The translations under genes were made by a program, and so were the position numbers. The notes beneath the pieces were generated by a model. That model was not told where the DNA came from and searched no databases. It was given only the letters and a program-made list of their open reading frames with translations. Positions 52,565 through 62,879 of a DNA stretch of 64,000 nucleotides are shown here, in pieces. How positions within the stretch are numbered: the stretch's first letter is position 1; every line of letters starts with the position of its first letter. The stretch is from Terriglobia bacterium (lineage in GTDB: Bacteria > Acidobacteriota > Terriglobia > Terriglobales > Acidobacteriaceae): positions 1-64,000 of the forward strand of contig JAIQGE010000003.1 in assembly GCA_020072815.1 (NCBI GenBank), in the 5' to 3' direction.

Positions 52565-52929
52565 CTAGCCCCTGCAGGTACCAGGTCTTGGCCCATGCCT
52601 CATGTGGCACGGTACTCCTGCCGGTGCGCTTTCAGATTCTTTCCCAATGATATGGCCGTCACTACTGCAAAAACTCTCAAACATTGTCCTCCTGAGCAAG
52701 TCCGAGCGACCGAAGGGAGTGAGGGCGCGTCGAAGGACCCCGAGGATGTGTCCCCTGCCATGCAGCTTCAGGGCGTTTTCACGATGCAGCCGTTCAGGTG
52801 TATTTGTGCAACGTGATTGGGGGCCATTGCCTCTCCTGTCTGTGCATTGGCTTTAGCCCCTCCAAAATACCGATCGCTCGATGCCGGCCATTTACCAATT
52901 GCTAATTGCCAATTGCCATTTGCTAAATG
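52565..52929. repeat. Repeat-filled intergenic region
   Basis: A copy of the about 100-bp gtcctcctgagcaagtccga family lies at 52685-52800. After it come a short low-complexity run (ttaccaattgctaattgcca, 52891-52910) and an atgctaagtgctg tail reaching the argJ stop. No gene is supported. Confidence 0.8.
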
Positions 52930-54113
<1,184 letters not shown>

Positions 54114-54117
<4 letters not shown>

Positions 54118-54632
54118 ACGTTCAGCTTAACCAGCGGTTTGGGGATCTGCAAGTCGCGGACGCCGTTGTTCTCGGGAATCTCTCCGCGATACATGGCGAT
54201 TTCGTCGCAAGCGTTGAACGCCGGGCAATGCACGCAGTCTTTGTAAATCTTGTCGGGTAGGTCATCGCGCTTGGCCAGCCCAAATCCCATGTGAGCAAAG
54301 AATTCTGGTATGCGCGTAAACAGGCACACGCACGTGACTTCATGCCGCTCGGCTTCCTTCAGCAGCGCTTCCACCAGCTTCCGTCCCGCGCCCAGGCCCT
54401 TAGCTGAAGGCGTGACGGCGATGGAGCGGATCTCCGCCAGGTGCATTCCGTACAGATGCAGCGCACCGCAGCCGACGATCTTGCCATCCACTTCGGCCAC
54501 CACAAAGTCCCGCACATTTTCGCGCAACTCGGCCAGCGTCCGCGGCAGGAGCGTGCCGTTGCCCGAGTACGTGCGGATGATTGCGTGGATCTGCTCCACG
54601 TCCGGCAGGACGGCGTTACGCGTGCGCAGCAT
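54114..54632 (-). CDS. Short N-acetylglutamate synthase-like GNAT acetyltransferase
   Basis: This 172-residue GNAT protein opens LRTRNAVLPDVEQIHAIIRT. The acetyl-CoA loop is SIAVTPSAKGLGAGRKLVEA (about residues 70-90), and the end has FGLAKRDDLPDKIYKDC, VHCPAFNACDEIAM. The Cys/Asp-rich ending is typical of the acetyltransferase domain of bacterial N-acetylglutamate synthases, including the short form fused to ArgH in some marine bacteria. It should acetylate glutamate to prime the pathway. It overlaps argH by 17 bp and argJ by 4 bp. ATG 54632 is preferred to the longer open frame, whose extra N-terminus runs into the argH C-terminus. Confidence 0.85.
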
Positions 54633-56013
54633 GTGCCTCCTGCAGCGCCGATAATTGCTGCCGCGCGGCGCGCAAAGCCTGTTCGACCTGTCGCGGCGCC
54701 GTGCCACCGGGCACATCATGGCATGCCAGTACGGCGTCGAGTCTTAAATGCTGGTAAATATCTTCGCCAAACGCTGCGCTGAACGCGCGCAGCTCGTCCA
54801 GTGACAGGTCCTGGAGCTCGCAGCGTTTCTCCACGCACTTTTGCACCGCGCCGGCCACAATCTCATGCGCCTGGCGAAACGGCACGCCGCGATGGACCAG
54901 GTACGTGGCTGCGGCCAGCGCGTTCATGAATCCGCTTTCGCAGGCGGCCTGCATGCGCGCGTGGTCGAACTCGACGAGTTTCATGAACCCGGTGGCAATC
55001 TCCACGCAGGCGCCCGCCGTCGCTGCGGCGTCAAACAGCGGCTCCTGTGTTTCCTGCATGTCTTTGTTGTAGGCCAGCGGCAGCCCTTTTACCGCCGTGA
55101 GCAACGCCACCTGGCTGCCGATGATCCTCGCCGACTTCCCCCTGATCAACTCCAGCGCGTCGGGATTTTGTTTCTGCGGCATCGCGCTGCTGCCCGTCGA
55201 GTACGCCTCCGGCAGATGGATGAACCGGTACTCCTGCGTGGCGAAGAGAATCAGCTCTTCCGCCCAGCGGCTCAGGTGCACGCCCAACAGTGCGAGCGCG
55301 TTGACGAACTCAATAATGAAGTCGCGATCGCTCGTCGCGTCCATGCTGTTGGCCGTCGGCCGCTCAAATTCCAACTCACGGCTGGCAATCTTGCGGTCCA
55401 GCGCCAGCGGCGCCCCCGCAATCGCTCCAGACCCCAAGGGACACTCGTTCGCGCGCTTGCGGCAATCTGCCAGGCGGTCCGCGTCCCGCCGGAACATCTC
55501 AAAATACGCCAGCAGCCAATGCGCCACCAGCACCGGCTCCGCGCGTTGCAGATGTGTGTAAGCGGGCATCACCGCGGACTTGTTCTCTTCCGCGCGCGCC
55601 ACCAGCGTTTCAAGGAATTCGCCCAGCCCCGCGCGCAAGTCATCGATGCACTCGCGGACGAACAACCTCAAGTCCGTCGCGATCTGCTCATTACGGCTGC
55701 GCCCGCTGTGCAGCTTCTTGCCCACGTCGCCGATGCGCGCCACCAGTTGCGTCTCCACAAAATGATGGACGTCTTCTGCCCCGGGATCTTTCAGCAGGCC
55801 TTCCTGGCCTTCGAACTCCGTGCCGATCTGCTCCAGCGCCGCGACGATCTGGTTGAAGTCCTCCGCGGTGATCACATCCGCTGCCGCCAGCGTCTTGGCA
55901 TGGGCGCGGCTGGCCGCAAGCTCAAAGCGCAGCAGCTTTTGGTCAAACGGAAATGAGCGCTGCCATTCTTCGAACCTGGGATCAAGCGGTTGCCGGAACC
56001 TGCCCGACCACAT
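54616..56013 (-). CDS. argH: Argininosuccinate lyase
   Basis: This 465-residue fumarase/aspartase-superfamily enzyme splits argininosuccinate into arginine and fumarate. It opens MWSGRFRQPLDPRFEEWQRS. Conserved parts are HSGRSRNEQIATDLRLF (about residues 106-122), YTHLQRAEPVLVAHWLLAYF and the loop GSSAMPQKQNPDALELIRGK (about 278-297). The start ATG 56013 is two bases after the argG stop. The gene's 3' end overlaps the short acetyltransferase gene, an arrangement that recalls ArgH(A) fusions. Confidence 0.96.
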   Translation of the reverse strand: MWSGRFRQPLDPRFEEWQRSFPFDQKLLRFELAASRAHAKTLAAADVITAEDFNQIVAALEQIGTEFEGQEGLLKDPGAEDVHHFVETQLVARIGDVGKKLHSGRSRNEQIATDLRLFVRECIDDLRAGLGEFLETLVARAEENKSAVMPAYTHLQRAEPVLVAHWLLAYFEMFRRDADRLADCRKRANECPLGSGAIAGAPLALDRKIASRELEFERPTANSMDATSDRDFIIEFVNALALLGVHLSRWAEELILFATQEYRFIHLPEAYSTGSSAMPQKQNPDALELIRGKSARIIGSQVALLTAVKGLPLAYNKDMQETQEPLFDAAATAGACVEIATGFMKLVEFDHARMQAACESGFMNALAAATYLVHRGVPFRQAHEIVAGAVQKCVEKRCELQDLSLDELRAFSAAFGEDIYQHLRLDAVLACHDVPGGTAPRQVEQALRAARQQLSALQEAHAAHA

Positions 56014-56015
56014 CT

Positions 56016-57242
56016 TCACTTGGTGATCTCCTGCTTCTGCTCGGTTTTCTGTTTGTGAAGCCGCGCCCGCGACCGCGCCGGCAATCCCAGAATGCGGATG
56101 AACCCCTCCGCGTCCTTCTGGTCGTAGCTCTCGCTCATGGTGAACGACGATAAGTCCGTCCGGTACAGCGAGAACTCTGACTCGCGGCTGCCAATGCTCA
56201 CGTTGCCTTTGTACAGCTTCAGTGTTACCGTGCCCGTGATGTCCTTCTGCGTTTCGGCGACGAACGCATCCAGGGCTTCGCGCAGCGGCGTAAACCACAG
56301 GCCGTAATAGACGAGTTCAGCGTATTTCAAAGCAATTTGCTGCTTGAAGTGCGTGAGTTCGCGCTCCAGGCATAACGCTTCCAGTTCGCGATGCGCTGTC
56401 AGCAGCAGCGTCCCGCCCGGAGTTTCATAACATCCGCGAGACTTGATCCCCACAAAGCGGTTTTCCACCAGATCAACGCGGCCAATCGCGTTGCGTCCGC
56501 CAATTTCGTTCAGCAGTTCCACCAAAGACACCGGCCCCAGCTTTTGCTCGTTCACCGTTATCGGAGTTCCCGCCGCAAAGCCGATGGTCACCGTCTCTTC
56601 GCGATCGGGCGCGTCCTGCGGCGATCTGGTCATCTGCCACGTGCTTTCAAACGGCGCGTTGGCCGGGTCTTCCAGCTCGCCGCCTTCGTGGCTCAGGTGC
56701 CATATGTTGCGGTCGCGACTATGGATCTTCTCGCGGCTGGCGGTGACCTGTATCCCGCGCGCTTCCGCGTAGTCCAGGCAGTCTTCGCGCGATTTCAGCG
56801 TCCACTCGCGCCACGGCGCAATGATCTTCAGCTCCGGCGCCAGCGCCTGGAAGGCATGTTCAAAGCGGACCTGGTCGTTGCCTTTGCCGGTGCAGCCGTG
56901 CGCCAGCGCTGTCGCGTTCTCGCGCAACGCTACTTCCACCTGGTGCTTGGCGATCACCGGCCGCGCCAGTGACGTCCCCAGCAGGTACTTGTGCTCGTAC
57001 ACCGCGCCCGCGCGCAGAGCAGGGAAGACGTAGTCGTTCAGGAACTCTTCGCGCAGGTCTTCCACAACCACTTTCGCCGCGCCGGTCTTGCGCGCTTTTT
57101 CGATGACCGCGTCAAGATCGTCGCCCTGGCCCACGTCGGCGATCATGGCGATCACGTCGCAATGGTAGTTTTCTTTCAGCCAGGGAATAATGATGGAGGT
57201 GTCCAGCCCTCCGGAATATGCCAGGACAACTTTCTCACGCAT
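56016..57242 (-). CDS. argG: Argininosuccinate synthase
   Basis: This 408-residue enzyme joins citrulline and aspartate using ATP. The P-loop is [20 protein letters not shown] at residues 1-20, followed by [13 protein letters not shown]. Substrate-binding stretches are [19 protein letters not shown] (about 115-133) and [20 protein letters not shown]. It overlaps argF by 8 bp upstream and is followed by argH after two bases. The last 20 residues are Lys/Gln-rich and not conserved. Confidence 0.96.
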   Translation of the reverse strand: MREKVVLAYSGGLDTSIIIPWLKENYHCDVIAMIADVGQGDDLDAVIEKARKTGAAKVVVEDLREEFLNDYVFPALRAGAVYEHKYLLGTSLARPVIAKHQVEVALRENATALAHGCTGKGNDQVRFEHAFQALAPELKIIAPWREWTLKSREDCLDYAEARGIQVTASREKIHSRDRNIWHLSHEGGELEDPANAPFESTWQMTRSPQDAPDREETVTIGFAAGTPITVNEQKLGPVSLVELLNEIGGRNAIGRVDLVENRFVGIKSRGCYETPGGTLLLTAHRELEALCLERELTHFKQQIALKYAELVYYGLWFTPLREALDAFVAETQKDITGTVTLKLYKGNVSIGSRESEFSLYRTDLSSFTMSESYDQKDAEGFIRILGLPARSRARLHKQKTEQKQEITK

Positions 57243-58254
57243 GATTGCTCCTCACGGCAGTCCGGCGGCTCATGCCGCTGCCCAGCAACATTAATAGGAT
57301 GGCTTTCTGCACGTGCATGCGGTTTTCGGCTTGATCGAAAACGATGGACCGCGGCGAATCTATGATCTCCGCTGTCACTTCCTCTCCGCGATGCGCCGGC
57401 AGGCAGTGCATAAAGAATGCGTCCGGCGCGGCCAGGGCGAATAGCTCGGCGTTGACCTGGTACGGAGCAAAAATCTTTTTCCGCTCCGCGGCTTCGGATT
57501 CTTGGCCCATGCTGGCCCACACGTCCGTGTAGATGGCGTTGGCCCCCGTAACCGCCCGCTTCGGATCATTGGTAACGTCAAGAATCGCGCCGGTGGAGCG
57601 CGCGATCGCCTTGGCCGCCGCGACGATGTCTTTATCCGGCTCGTAGCCCTTCGGTGTGGCCACGGCAATGCTTGTTCCCAGCGCGGCCGCAGCCAGCATC
57701 AGCGAGTGCGCCACGTTGTTGCCGTCGCCCACGTAGGCGGTGTGCACCTGGCGCAGGTCGCCAAACTTTTCTTGCAGAGTGAAGAAGTCCGCGTACGCCT
57801 GGCACGGATGCTCCACGTCGCTCAGCGCGTTGATCACGGGGATGCACGTGTTCTCCGCCATCTCCGTGATGGTGGAGTGGGCGTAAGTCCGAAGCACCAC
57901 TGCGTCCACCCAGCGCTCCACGTTGCGCGCGATGTCCCGTACCGGTTCGCGTTCGCCCAGCCGCGAATGCGTCTGATCCACGAACAGTGACGTGCCGCCC
58001 AGGCTGGCCATGCCCGATTCAAACGTCAGCCGCGTGCGCAGCGACGCTTTCTCAAAGAACAGCACCAGCTGCTTCCCCGCCAACGCGCCACGAAAATCCG
58101 CCGGGCGGTGCTTGATGATGTGCGTCAGCTCGAACATCGCCCGGGTTTCTTCCGGGGAAAAATCCTGCGCGGACACCAGATCGCGACAAACCGCCGCCGG
58201 CTGCTCTGCCGGCGCGTTGAACGCGGCGAAGTCGGGAATTCCTGCTGACATCAT
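57235..58254 (-). CDS. argF: Ornithine carbamoyltransferase
   Basis: This 339-residue enzyme makes citrulline from ornithine and carbamoyl phosphate. The carbamoyl-phosphate loop reads [20 protein letters not shown] (about residues 63-82), where the usual S-T-R-T is S-L-R-T. Other signatures are regular: [31 protein letters not shown] (ornithine loop D-x-x-SMG) and [17 protein letters not shown] (HCLP). ATG 58254 overlaps the argD stop (ATGA). An acetyl- or succinyl-ornithine transcarbamylase, which also carries SLRT, should be kept in mind, but the SMG loop and the presence of argJ favour plain ornithine. Confidence 0.92.
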   Translation of the reverse strand: MMSAGIPDFAAFNAPAEQPAAVCRDLVSAQDFSPEETRAMFELTHIIKHRPADFRGALAGKQLVLFFEKASLRTRLTFESGMASLGGTSLFVDQTHSRLGEREPVRDIARNVERWVDAVVLRTYAHSTITEMAENTCIPVINALSDVEHPCQAYADFFTLQEKFGDLRQVHTAYVGDGNNVAHSLMLAAAALGTSIAVATPKGYEPDKDIVAAAKAIARSTGAILDVTNDPKRAVTGANAIYTDVWASMGQESEAAERKKIFAPYQVNAELFALAAPDAFFMHCLPAHRGEEVTAEIIDSPRSIVFDQAENRMHVQKAILLMLLGSGMSRRTAVRSNHA

Positions 58255-59495
58255 GCATGCCTCCGTTGGACCGTGGCCGGCAGCTCCACGGTGTTTTTGC
58301 TCAGTACGTCGTCCAGCAAGCGGACCACCTGGTCCACGTGCTGTTTCTTGATGATGAGCGGCGGCAGAAGCCGGATCACCGTCTCGTCCGTGCGATTTAC
58401 GATCACACCGCGGTCCAGCATCTGCTTGAAAACATTCTTCGCCAGATCGGCTGACTCCAGCTCCACTCCCGCCATCAGCCCCATGCCTCGCACTTCGCGG
58501 ACGGCGGAATGCGACTTCTGCAGCTCGCGGAGTTGTTCCAGCAAATATCCGCCGGTCTTCTGGATATGCTTCAGCAACTTCTGCCGTTCGATGGTATGCA
58601 ATACTTCCAGAGCGACGGCGCAGGCCAGCGGCCCTCCCCCAAAGGTGGTCCCATGCATTCCCGGATGAATGCATTGTGAGACTTTCTCGCTGGCCAACAG
58701 CGCGCCCAGTGGCAAGCCGCCCGCTATCGGCTTGGCCACCGTAACCATGTCCGGCATTATGTCGAAACCCTGATAAGCGAACCAGCGTCCCGTGCGTCCC
58801 AGGCCGCTCTGGATCTCATCGGCAATCAGCAGCGCGCCGTGCTTGGTAGCCAGCTCGCGCGCCTTCTCAGCAAACTTCTGGCTCACCGGACGCACGCCGC
58901 CCTCCCCCTGCACAAACTCAAAACCAATCGCGCAGACCGTCGAGTCGAATTTCTTCTCCAGATCGGCCACGTCGTTGAAGCGGACAAACTCCACACCCGG
59001 GACGCCCGGCGCAAACGGTGCGCGATATTTTTCCTTGTGCGTGGTCGCCAGCGCGCCAAACGTCCGCCCGTGGAAAGCATGTTCCAGGGCCAGAATGCGC
59101 CACTTCGGCTCTGCGCCTTGAGCGCAGTGCTCCTTGGCGTACGCCCGCGCGAATTTCAACGCGCCTTCCCAGGCTTCCGTGCCGCTGTTGGTAAAAAACG
59201 CCCGGTCCAAACCGGAAATCTTGGTGAGCGCTGCCGCCAGCTTGCCCTGGTACTCGGTATAAAAAAGATTGGAGGTATGGACCAGGAGCTTCGACTGCCG
59301 CGCGATCGTCTTGGTGATCGCCGGATGCGCGTACCCCAGCGCGTTCACACCAATGCCACTGAGAAAGTCCAGGTACTTGCGGCCCTTGTGGTCGTACACG
59401 TGCACACCGCGGCCTTTGCGCAAAAGTACGGGATAGCGCTCATAAGTTGGGACCAGCAACTTGTCTTCGAGTTTCTTTACCTGCTCCAGGTTCAC
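58251..59495 (-). CDS. argD: Acetylornithine aminotransferase
   Basis: This 414-residue class III PLP aminotransferase converts N-acetylglutamate semialdehyde to N-acetylornithine, with glutamate as donor. It has GIGVNALGYAHPAITKTIAR (about residues 46-65), FFTNSGTEAWEGALKFARAY, the FHGRTFGALATT loop and the PLP-lysine stretch DEIQSGLGRTGRWFAYQ, then MVTVAKPIAGGLPLGALLAS (Lys about 255). The start is GTG 59495, overlapping argB by 4 bp (GTGA). Bacterial ArgD enzymes often also act as DapC for lysine. Confidence 0.95.
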   Translation of the reverse strand: MNLEQVKKLEDKLLVPTYERYPVLLRKGRGVHVYDHKGRKYLDFLSGIGVNALGYAHPAITKTIARQSKLLVHTSNLFYTEYQGKLAAALTKISGLDRAFFTNSGTEAWEGALKFARAYAKEHCAQGAEPKWRILALEHAFHGRTFGALATTHKEKYRAPFAPGVPGVEFVRFNDVADLEKKFDSTVCAIGFEFVQGEGGVRPVSQKFAEKARELATKHGALLIADEIQSGLGRTGRWFAYQGFDIMPDMVTVAKPIAGGLPLGALLASEKVSQCIHPGMHGTTFGGGPLACAVALEVLHTIERQKLLKHIQKTGGYLLEQLRELQKSHSAVREVRGMGLMAGVELESADLAKNVFKQMLDRGVIVNRTDETVIRLLPPLIIKKQHVDQVVRLLDDVLSKNTVELPATVQRRHA

Positions 59496-60274
59496 GCGAC
59501 CAGCACCTCCGTTCCGGAATCAATCTTGGCGAAGTAGAAATCAGGCAGCATTTCCACTTCCGCTGCCGGCAGAATGCGCACGCGATTCACGCCGTGCAGC
59601 AGAGCGTTCTTGCAGGCGTCAATCTTGGGCAGCATGCCGCCCTGGATCACGGACTTCTCCGTCAGCTCGGCGGCCAGGTTCAGGTTGAGCCAGCGAATCA
59701 CCAGCCCGTCCGCGTCCTTGACTCCGGGGACATCGGTAAGAAAGATCAGCGCGTCAGCCTGGCAGGCCACGGCGCACGCGGACGCCATCTGGTCGGCGTT
59801 CACGTTGTAATACTGGCCGTCATTGCCCAGCGCCACGCTGGAAATCACCGGCACGCAGCCTTGCTGCCAGATGGCATGGATCCACCGCGGATCGGCCGCG
59901 GAAATTTCGCCCACGAATCCCAGATCGTGCCCGTTGGCCGGCTTCTTGCGCGCGCGGAAGGCCATCCCGTCGCCGCCGCACATGCCCACGGCCGATTGTC
60001 CGGCCCCGGCCAGCGACGCCACCAGTTTCTTGTTCATGTGCCCGGCCAGCACCATCACCGCAAAGTCCCGCGTCTCGGCGTCCGTCACGCGCAGTCCGTC
60101 AATAAATTCGCTGGTCTTGCCAATCTGGTTCAGCACGCGCGTCAGGGCTGAGCCGCCGCCGTGGACCACGGCCACTTGATGCTCGTCGGCCAGTTGCTTC
60201 ACCGCCAGCGTCGCCCGCTGCAGCAGCTCGGCGTTTTCCAAAGTCGCGCCACCCAGCTTCACTACAATCTTCAT
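59492..60274 (-). CDS. argB: Acetylglutamate kinase
   Basis: This 260-residue amino-acid kinase phosphorylates N-acetylglutamate. It opens MKIVVKLGGATLENAELLQR, then VAVVHGGGSALTRVLNQIGK (about residues 35-54) and GLRVTDAETRDFAVMVLAGH. The final third has IFLTDVPGVKDADGLVIRWL. ATG 60274 overlaps the argC stop by 4 bp. The length is on the short side, without the N-terminal helix that gives hexameric, arginine-inhibited forms. Feedback by arginine may therefore rest on the ArgR system or the acetyltransferase step instead. Confidence 0.94.
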   Translation of the reverse strand: MKIVVKLGGATLENAELLQRATLAVKQLADEHQVAVVHGGGSALTRVLNQIGKTSEFIDGLRVTDAETRDFAVMVLAGHMNKKLVASLAGAGQSAVGMCGGDGMAFRARKKPANGHDLGFVGEISAADPRWIHAIWQQGCVPVISSVALGNDGQYYNVNADQMASACAVACQADALIFLTDVPGVKDADGLVIRWLNLNLAAELTEKSVIQGGMLPKIDACKNALLHGVNRVRILPAAEVEMLPDFYFAKIDSGTEVLVA

Positions 60275-61332
60275 TTCAGCCCCTCCTCTTCGTTCCATCC
60301 GTACATCAGGTTCATGTTTTGCACTGCCTGTCCGGCAGCGCCTTTCAGCAGGTTGTCCAGACACGAGACCATCACCAGGCGTCGTCGGTCAGGGGCCAGC
60401 TGGAACCCGATATCGCAGTAGTTGCTGTGCAGCGAATACTGGATCTGCGGCAGCTTGCCGTGGGCGAAGATGCGCACCCAGGGCGAGCCGAAATAAAAGT
60501 TGCGCAGGCAGTCTTCAATGTCCTGCGGTTGCGCCGCCACGTTCAGCCGCGCGTAAATGGTGGAAAGAATCCCGCGCGGAATCGGCAACAGGTGCGGCGT
60601 AAAGATCAACTGCTCGGTGGTCAGTCCCAGTTGCTCCAGCATCTCGCCGGTATGCCGGTGGTTGAACACCGAATAGGCGGAGAGGTTCTCCGCCACTTCC
60701 ACAAAGTGCGTCTTCTGCGTGGGCTGCTTGCCCGCGCCGGAAACGCCGGACTTGGAATCGGCGACAATCCCGTGCGCCAGGTCAATCAGCCCGGCACGCA
60801 CCAGCGGCGCCAGCGCCAGAATGATGGACGTCGCGTAGCAACCGGCGTTGGCGACCAGCGCAGCGTCCTTCAACTGTGCGCGATGCAGCTCGGGAATCCC
60901 GTACACCGCCTGCGCGGTGAGTTTTTCCGCCAGCGCGGGATCGGCGTCTTCAAATTGGTAGATGGCCCGTGACGCCGGGCACGCCAGCCGCCACGCGCCG
61001 CTCAAGTCAATCACCTGCACGCCCTGGCACATGGCTTCCGGCACCCACTCGCGCGATACCTCATGCGGCGTCGCCAGAAACAGCACGTTCACGCCTTGCG
61101 CGCGCAGCTTTTCCCAGTTAAATGTCTGCAGAGGTAAGCCGCCGTTGCCGTTGCTTTGCGGATGAATGATCTGCGGATACACGTCAGCCAGCTGTGCCGG
61201 ACCCGCACCTTCGCTTTCGCGCGTGAAGAGCACAGGCTTCTTCATCCGCGGATGGCGGTAAAGCAGGCGCGCGAGCTCAAAGCCCGCGTAGCCGGTTGCC
61301 CCGACGACGGCAGGTTGTATGGATTGGGCCAT
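60271..61332 (-). CDS. argC: N-acetyl-gamma-glutamyl-phosphate reductase
   Basis: This 353-residue NADPH-dependent enzyme opens MAQSIQPAVVGATGYAGFEL, with a GATGYAG dinucleotide loop. The catalytic cysteine is in LVANAGCYATSIILALAP (about residues 155-172), and the histidine region has FTPHLLPIPRGILSTIYARL. It reduces acetylglutamyl phosphate to the semialdehyde. Its ATG shares one base with the argR stop, so it is translationally coupled to the repressor gene. It is the first biosynthetic gene of the operon. Confidence 0.95.
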   Translation of the reverse strand: MAQSIQPAVVGATGYAGFELARLLYRHPRMKKPVLFTRESEGAGPAQLADVYPQIIHPQSNGNGGLPLQTFNWEKLRAQGVNVLFLATPHEVSREWVPEAMCQGVQVIDLSGAWRLACPASRAIYQFEDADPALAEKLTAQAVYGIPELHRAQLKDAALVANAGCYATSIILALAPLVRAGLIDLAHGIVADSKSGVSGAGKQPTQKTHFVEVAENLSAYSVFNHRHTGEMLEQLGLTTEQLIFTPHLLPIPRGILSTIYARLNVAAQPQDIEDCLRNFYFGSPWVRIFAHGKLPQIQYSLHSNYCDIGFQLAPDRRRLVMVSCLDNLLKGAAGQAVQNMNLMYGWNEEEGLK

Positions 61333-61772
61333 CAGGCTCGCATGCCCTCCAGCCGGTTCTGCATCTCCCTGGCCTTTTTGTTGTTGCCGGTAATGATCAG
61401 GATGGTGTCGTCGCCGGCGACGGTGCCCACCACTTCGTCCCAGCCTTCCGCGTCAATGGCCACGGCCACCGGCTGCGCGCTGCCGGGAATGGTCTTGATG
61501 ACCAGCAGGTTCTGCGCCCGCCGTATCTCGCGCACAAACTCCCGCACCACACGCGAAACCGCTGGCAGCGGCTCGCCTGAAGCGTCGCCGTTGGGCAGGA
61601 TGTAGCCTTCCGGCGTCTTGACCAGGCGCAACTCGTTCAGGTCGCGCGAGAGCGTGGCCTGCGTCACCTGAAACCCGCGGCGCGACAATACCTTCACCAG
61701 CTCCTGCTGGTTGGGGAGAGGCGCTTCCTGCGCGAGTTCCACGATCGTCTGTTGCCGGGCCAGCTTGCTCAT
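61332..61772 (-). CDS. argR: Arginine repressor
   Basis: This 146-residue ArgR protein has an N-terminal winged helix (LPNQQELVKVLSRRGFQVTQ, then ATLSRDLNELRLV, about residues 20-50). The C-terminal hexamerisation and arginine-binding domain carries VIKTIPGSAQPVAVAIDAEG and VGTVAGDDTILII (about 90-130). The head position in the operon with ARG boxes right at the start codon implies autoregulation and control of all nine genes by arginine. Confidence 0.96.
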   Translation of the reverse strand: MSKLARQQTIVELAQEAPLPNQQELVKVLSRRGFQVTQATLSRDLNELRLVKTPEGYILPNGDASGEPLPAVSRVVREFVREIRRAQNLLVIKTIPGSAQPVAVAIDAEGWDEVVGTVAGDDTILIITGNNKKAREMQNRLEGMRA

Positions 61773-61774
61773 AA

Positions 61775-61808
61775 TGAATACTTATTCACTCCAATGTATA
61801 AATATGCA
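61775..61808. promoter_or_regulatory. Tandem ARG boxes (ArgR operator)
   Basis: TGAAT-ACTT-ATTCA (61775-61788) is an exact match to the known ARG-box pattern TGAATwwwwATTCA and lies only two bases before the argR start. A weaker box TGTAT-AAAT-ATGCA (61795-61808) has its centre 20 bp away, near the 21-bp spacing of classical paired boxes. The boxes lie between argR and the divergent short-chain dehydrogenase gene. Confidence 0.9.
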
Positions 61809-61939
61809 TTGCTTGGCATATGCATGTCAACACAAAAATAACGAAAACGTTGCGGAGCCTCTCGACTTCGGCGCATCGCGGGCGACGGTGTTTATGCAAG
61901 CAGGCGTATCATGACATCGCGTCTGAAAGAACTGATCTT

Positions 61940-62860
61940 ATGTCCGACTCACCACAATCTCCGTCGCAAACTCTCTACGGCCAAGTCGCTCTCGTCACCG
62001 GCGGCGGCCGCGGCATCGGCCGCGCCGTTGCCCAAGCGCTCGCCGCTGCCGGGGCCGGCGTTGCCGTTCTTGCCCGTTCCAACAGCGAACTCGAAGAAAC
62101 GGTCAGCTTGATCGAACAAAGCGGCGGCCAGGCGCGCGCTTACACCGCTGACGTCACGCATGCCGGCCAGGTGCACTCCGCCGTCCGCGAGATGGAGCAA
62201 TCTCTGGGACCGGTGGACATCCTGGTCAACAACGCCGGTGACGTAAAACCGTTTGGTCCGCTATGGGAAACCGACGCAGAAGAATGGTGGCGCAGCCTGG
62301 AAGTCAATGTCCGCGGGCCGATGCTGTGCACTCGCGCTGTGCTGCCTGGCATGATCGCCCGCCGGCGCGGCCGCATCATCAACGTGGCCAGCGGCGTAGC
62401 CACCATTTTTGCGCCGTATTATTCCAGTTACGTCGCCGGCAAGACGGCGCTGGTGCGGTTCACCGAATGCGTAGCGTTGGAAGCCAAGCCCCACGGCGTG
62501 GCGCTGTTCTCCATCTCGCCCGGCACCGTGCGTACGGCCATGGCCAGCTATTCGCTTGAGTCCGCGGAAGGCAAGAAGTGGCTGCCCTGGTTCGCGCAGA
62601 TTTTTGACCAGCACATTGACGTGCCTGCCGAGCGTCCCGCGCAACTGGTGCTCACGCTGGCTTCCGGCCGGGCTGACGCTCTCTCCGGCCGCATGATTTC
62701 CATTTTCGACGACCTGGAAGTGCTGCTGAAGAACGCCGCCGAAATCGAGCGGCAGAATCTTTACTCCCTGAAGATGGACAAGCTCGCGAATGCCGGAAGC
62801 AATCCTGCGCTTGCGGTGCTAGATGCCGCCCGTCAGGCCGCGGACGAACAGAAAAAGTAA
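61940..62860 (+). CDS. Short-chain dehydrogenase/reductase
   Basis: This 306-residue protein is a classical SDR. The Rossmann loop is VALVTGGGRGIGRAVAQALA (about residues 18-37), followed by ILVNNAGDVKPFG. The catalytic part has IINVASGVATIFAPYYSSYV (Ser near 160) and YVAGK with the tyrosine-lysine pair at about 172-176. The substrate is unknown. ATG 61940 is preferred because upstream starts would add residues from the ARG-box region. It is divergent from the arginine operon, and the gap holds both ARG boxes, so arginine might also affect it. It is followed 19 bp later by the convergent thioredoxin-fold gene. Confidence 0.92.
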   Translation: MSDSPQSPSQTLYGQVALVTGGGRGIGRAVAQALAAAGAGVAVLARSNSELEETVSLIEQSGGQARAYTADVTHAGQVHSAVREMEQSLGPVDILVNNAGDVKPFGPLWETDAEEWWRSLEVNVRGPMLCTRAVLPGMIARRRGRIINVASGVATIFAPYYSSYVAGKTALVRFTECVALEAKPHGVALFSISPGTVRTAMASYSLESAEGKKWLPWFAQIFDQHIDVPAERPAQLVLTLASGRADALSGRMISIFDDLEVLLKNAAEIERQNLYSLKMDKLANAGSNPALAVLDAARQAADEQKK

Positions 62861-62879
62861 CCGATGCTCGCCGACCGCG

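Noticed and set aside
54841-55956. 371-residue plus-strand frame opposite argH
   Set aside because: It is opposite conserved argininosuccinate lyase motifs; shadow frame.
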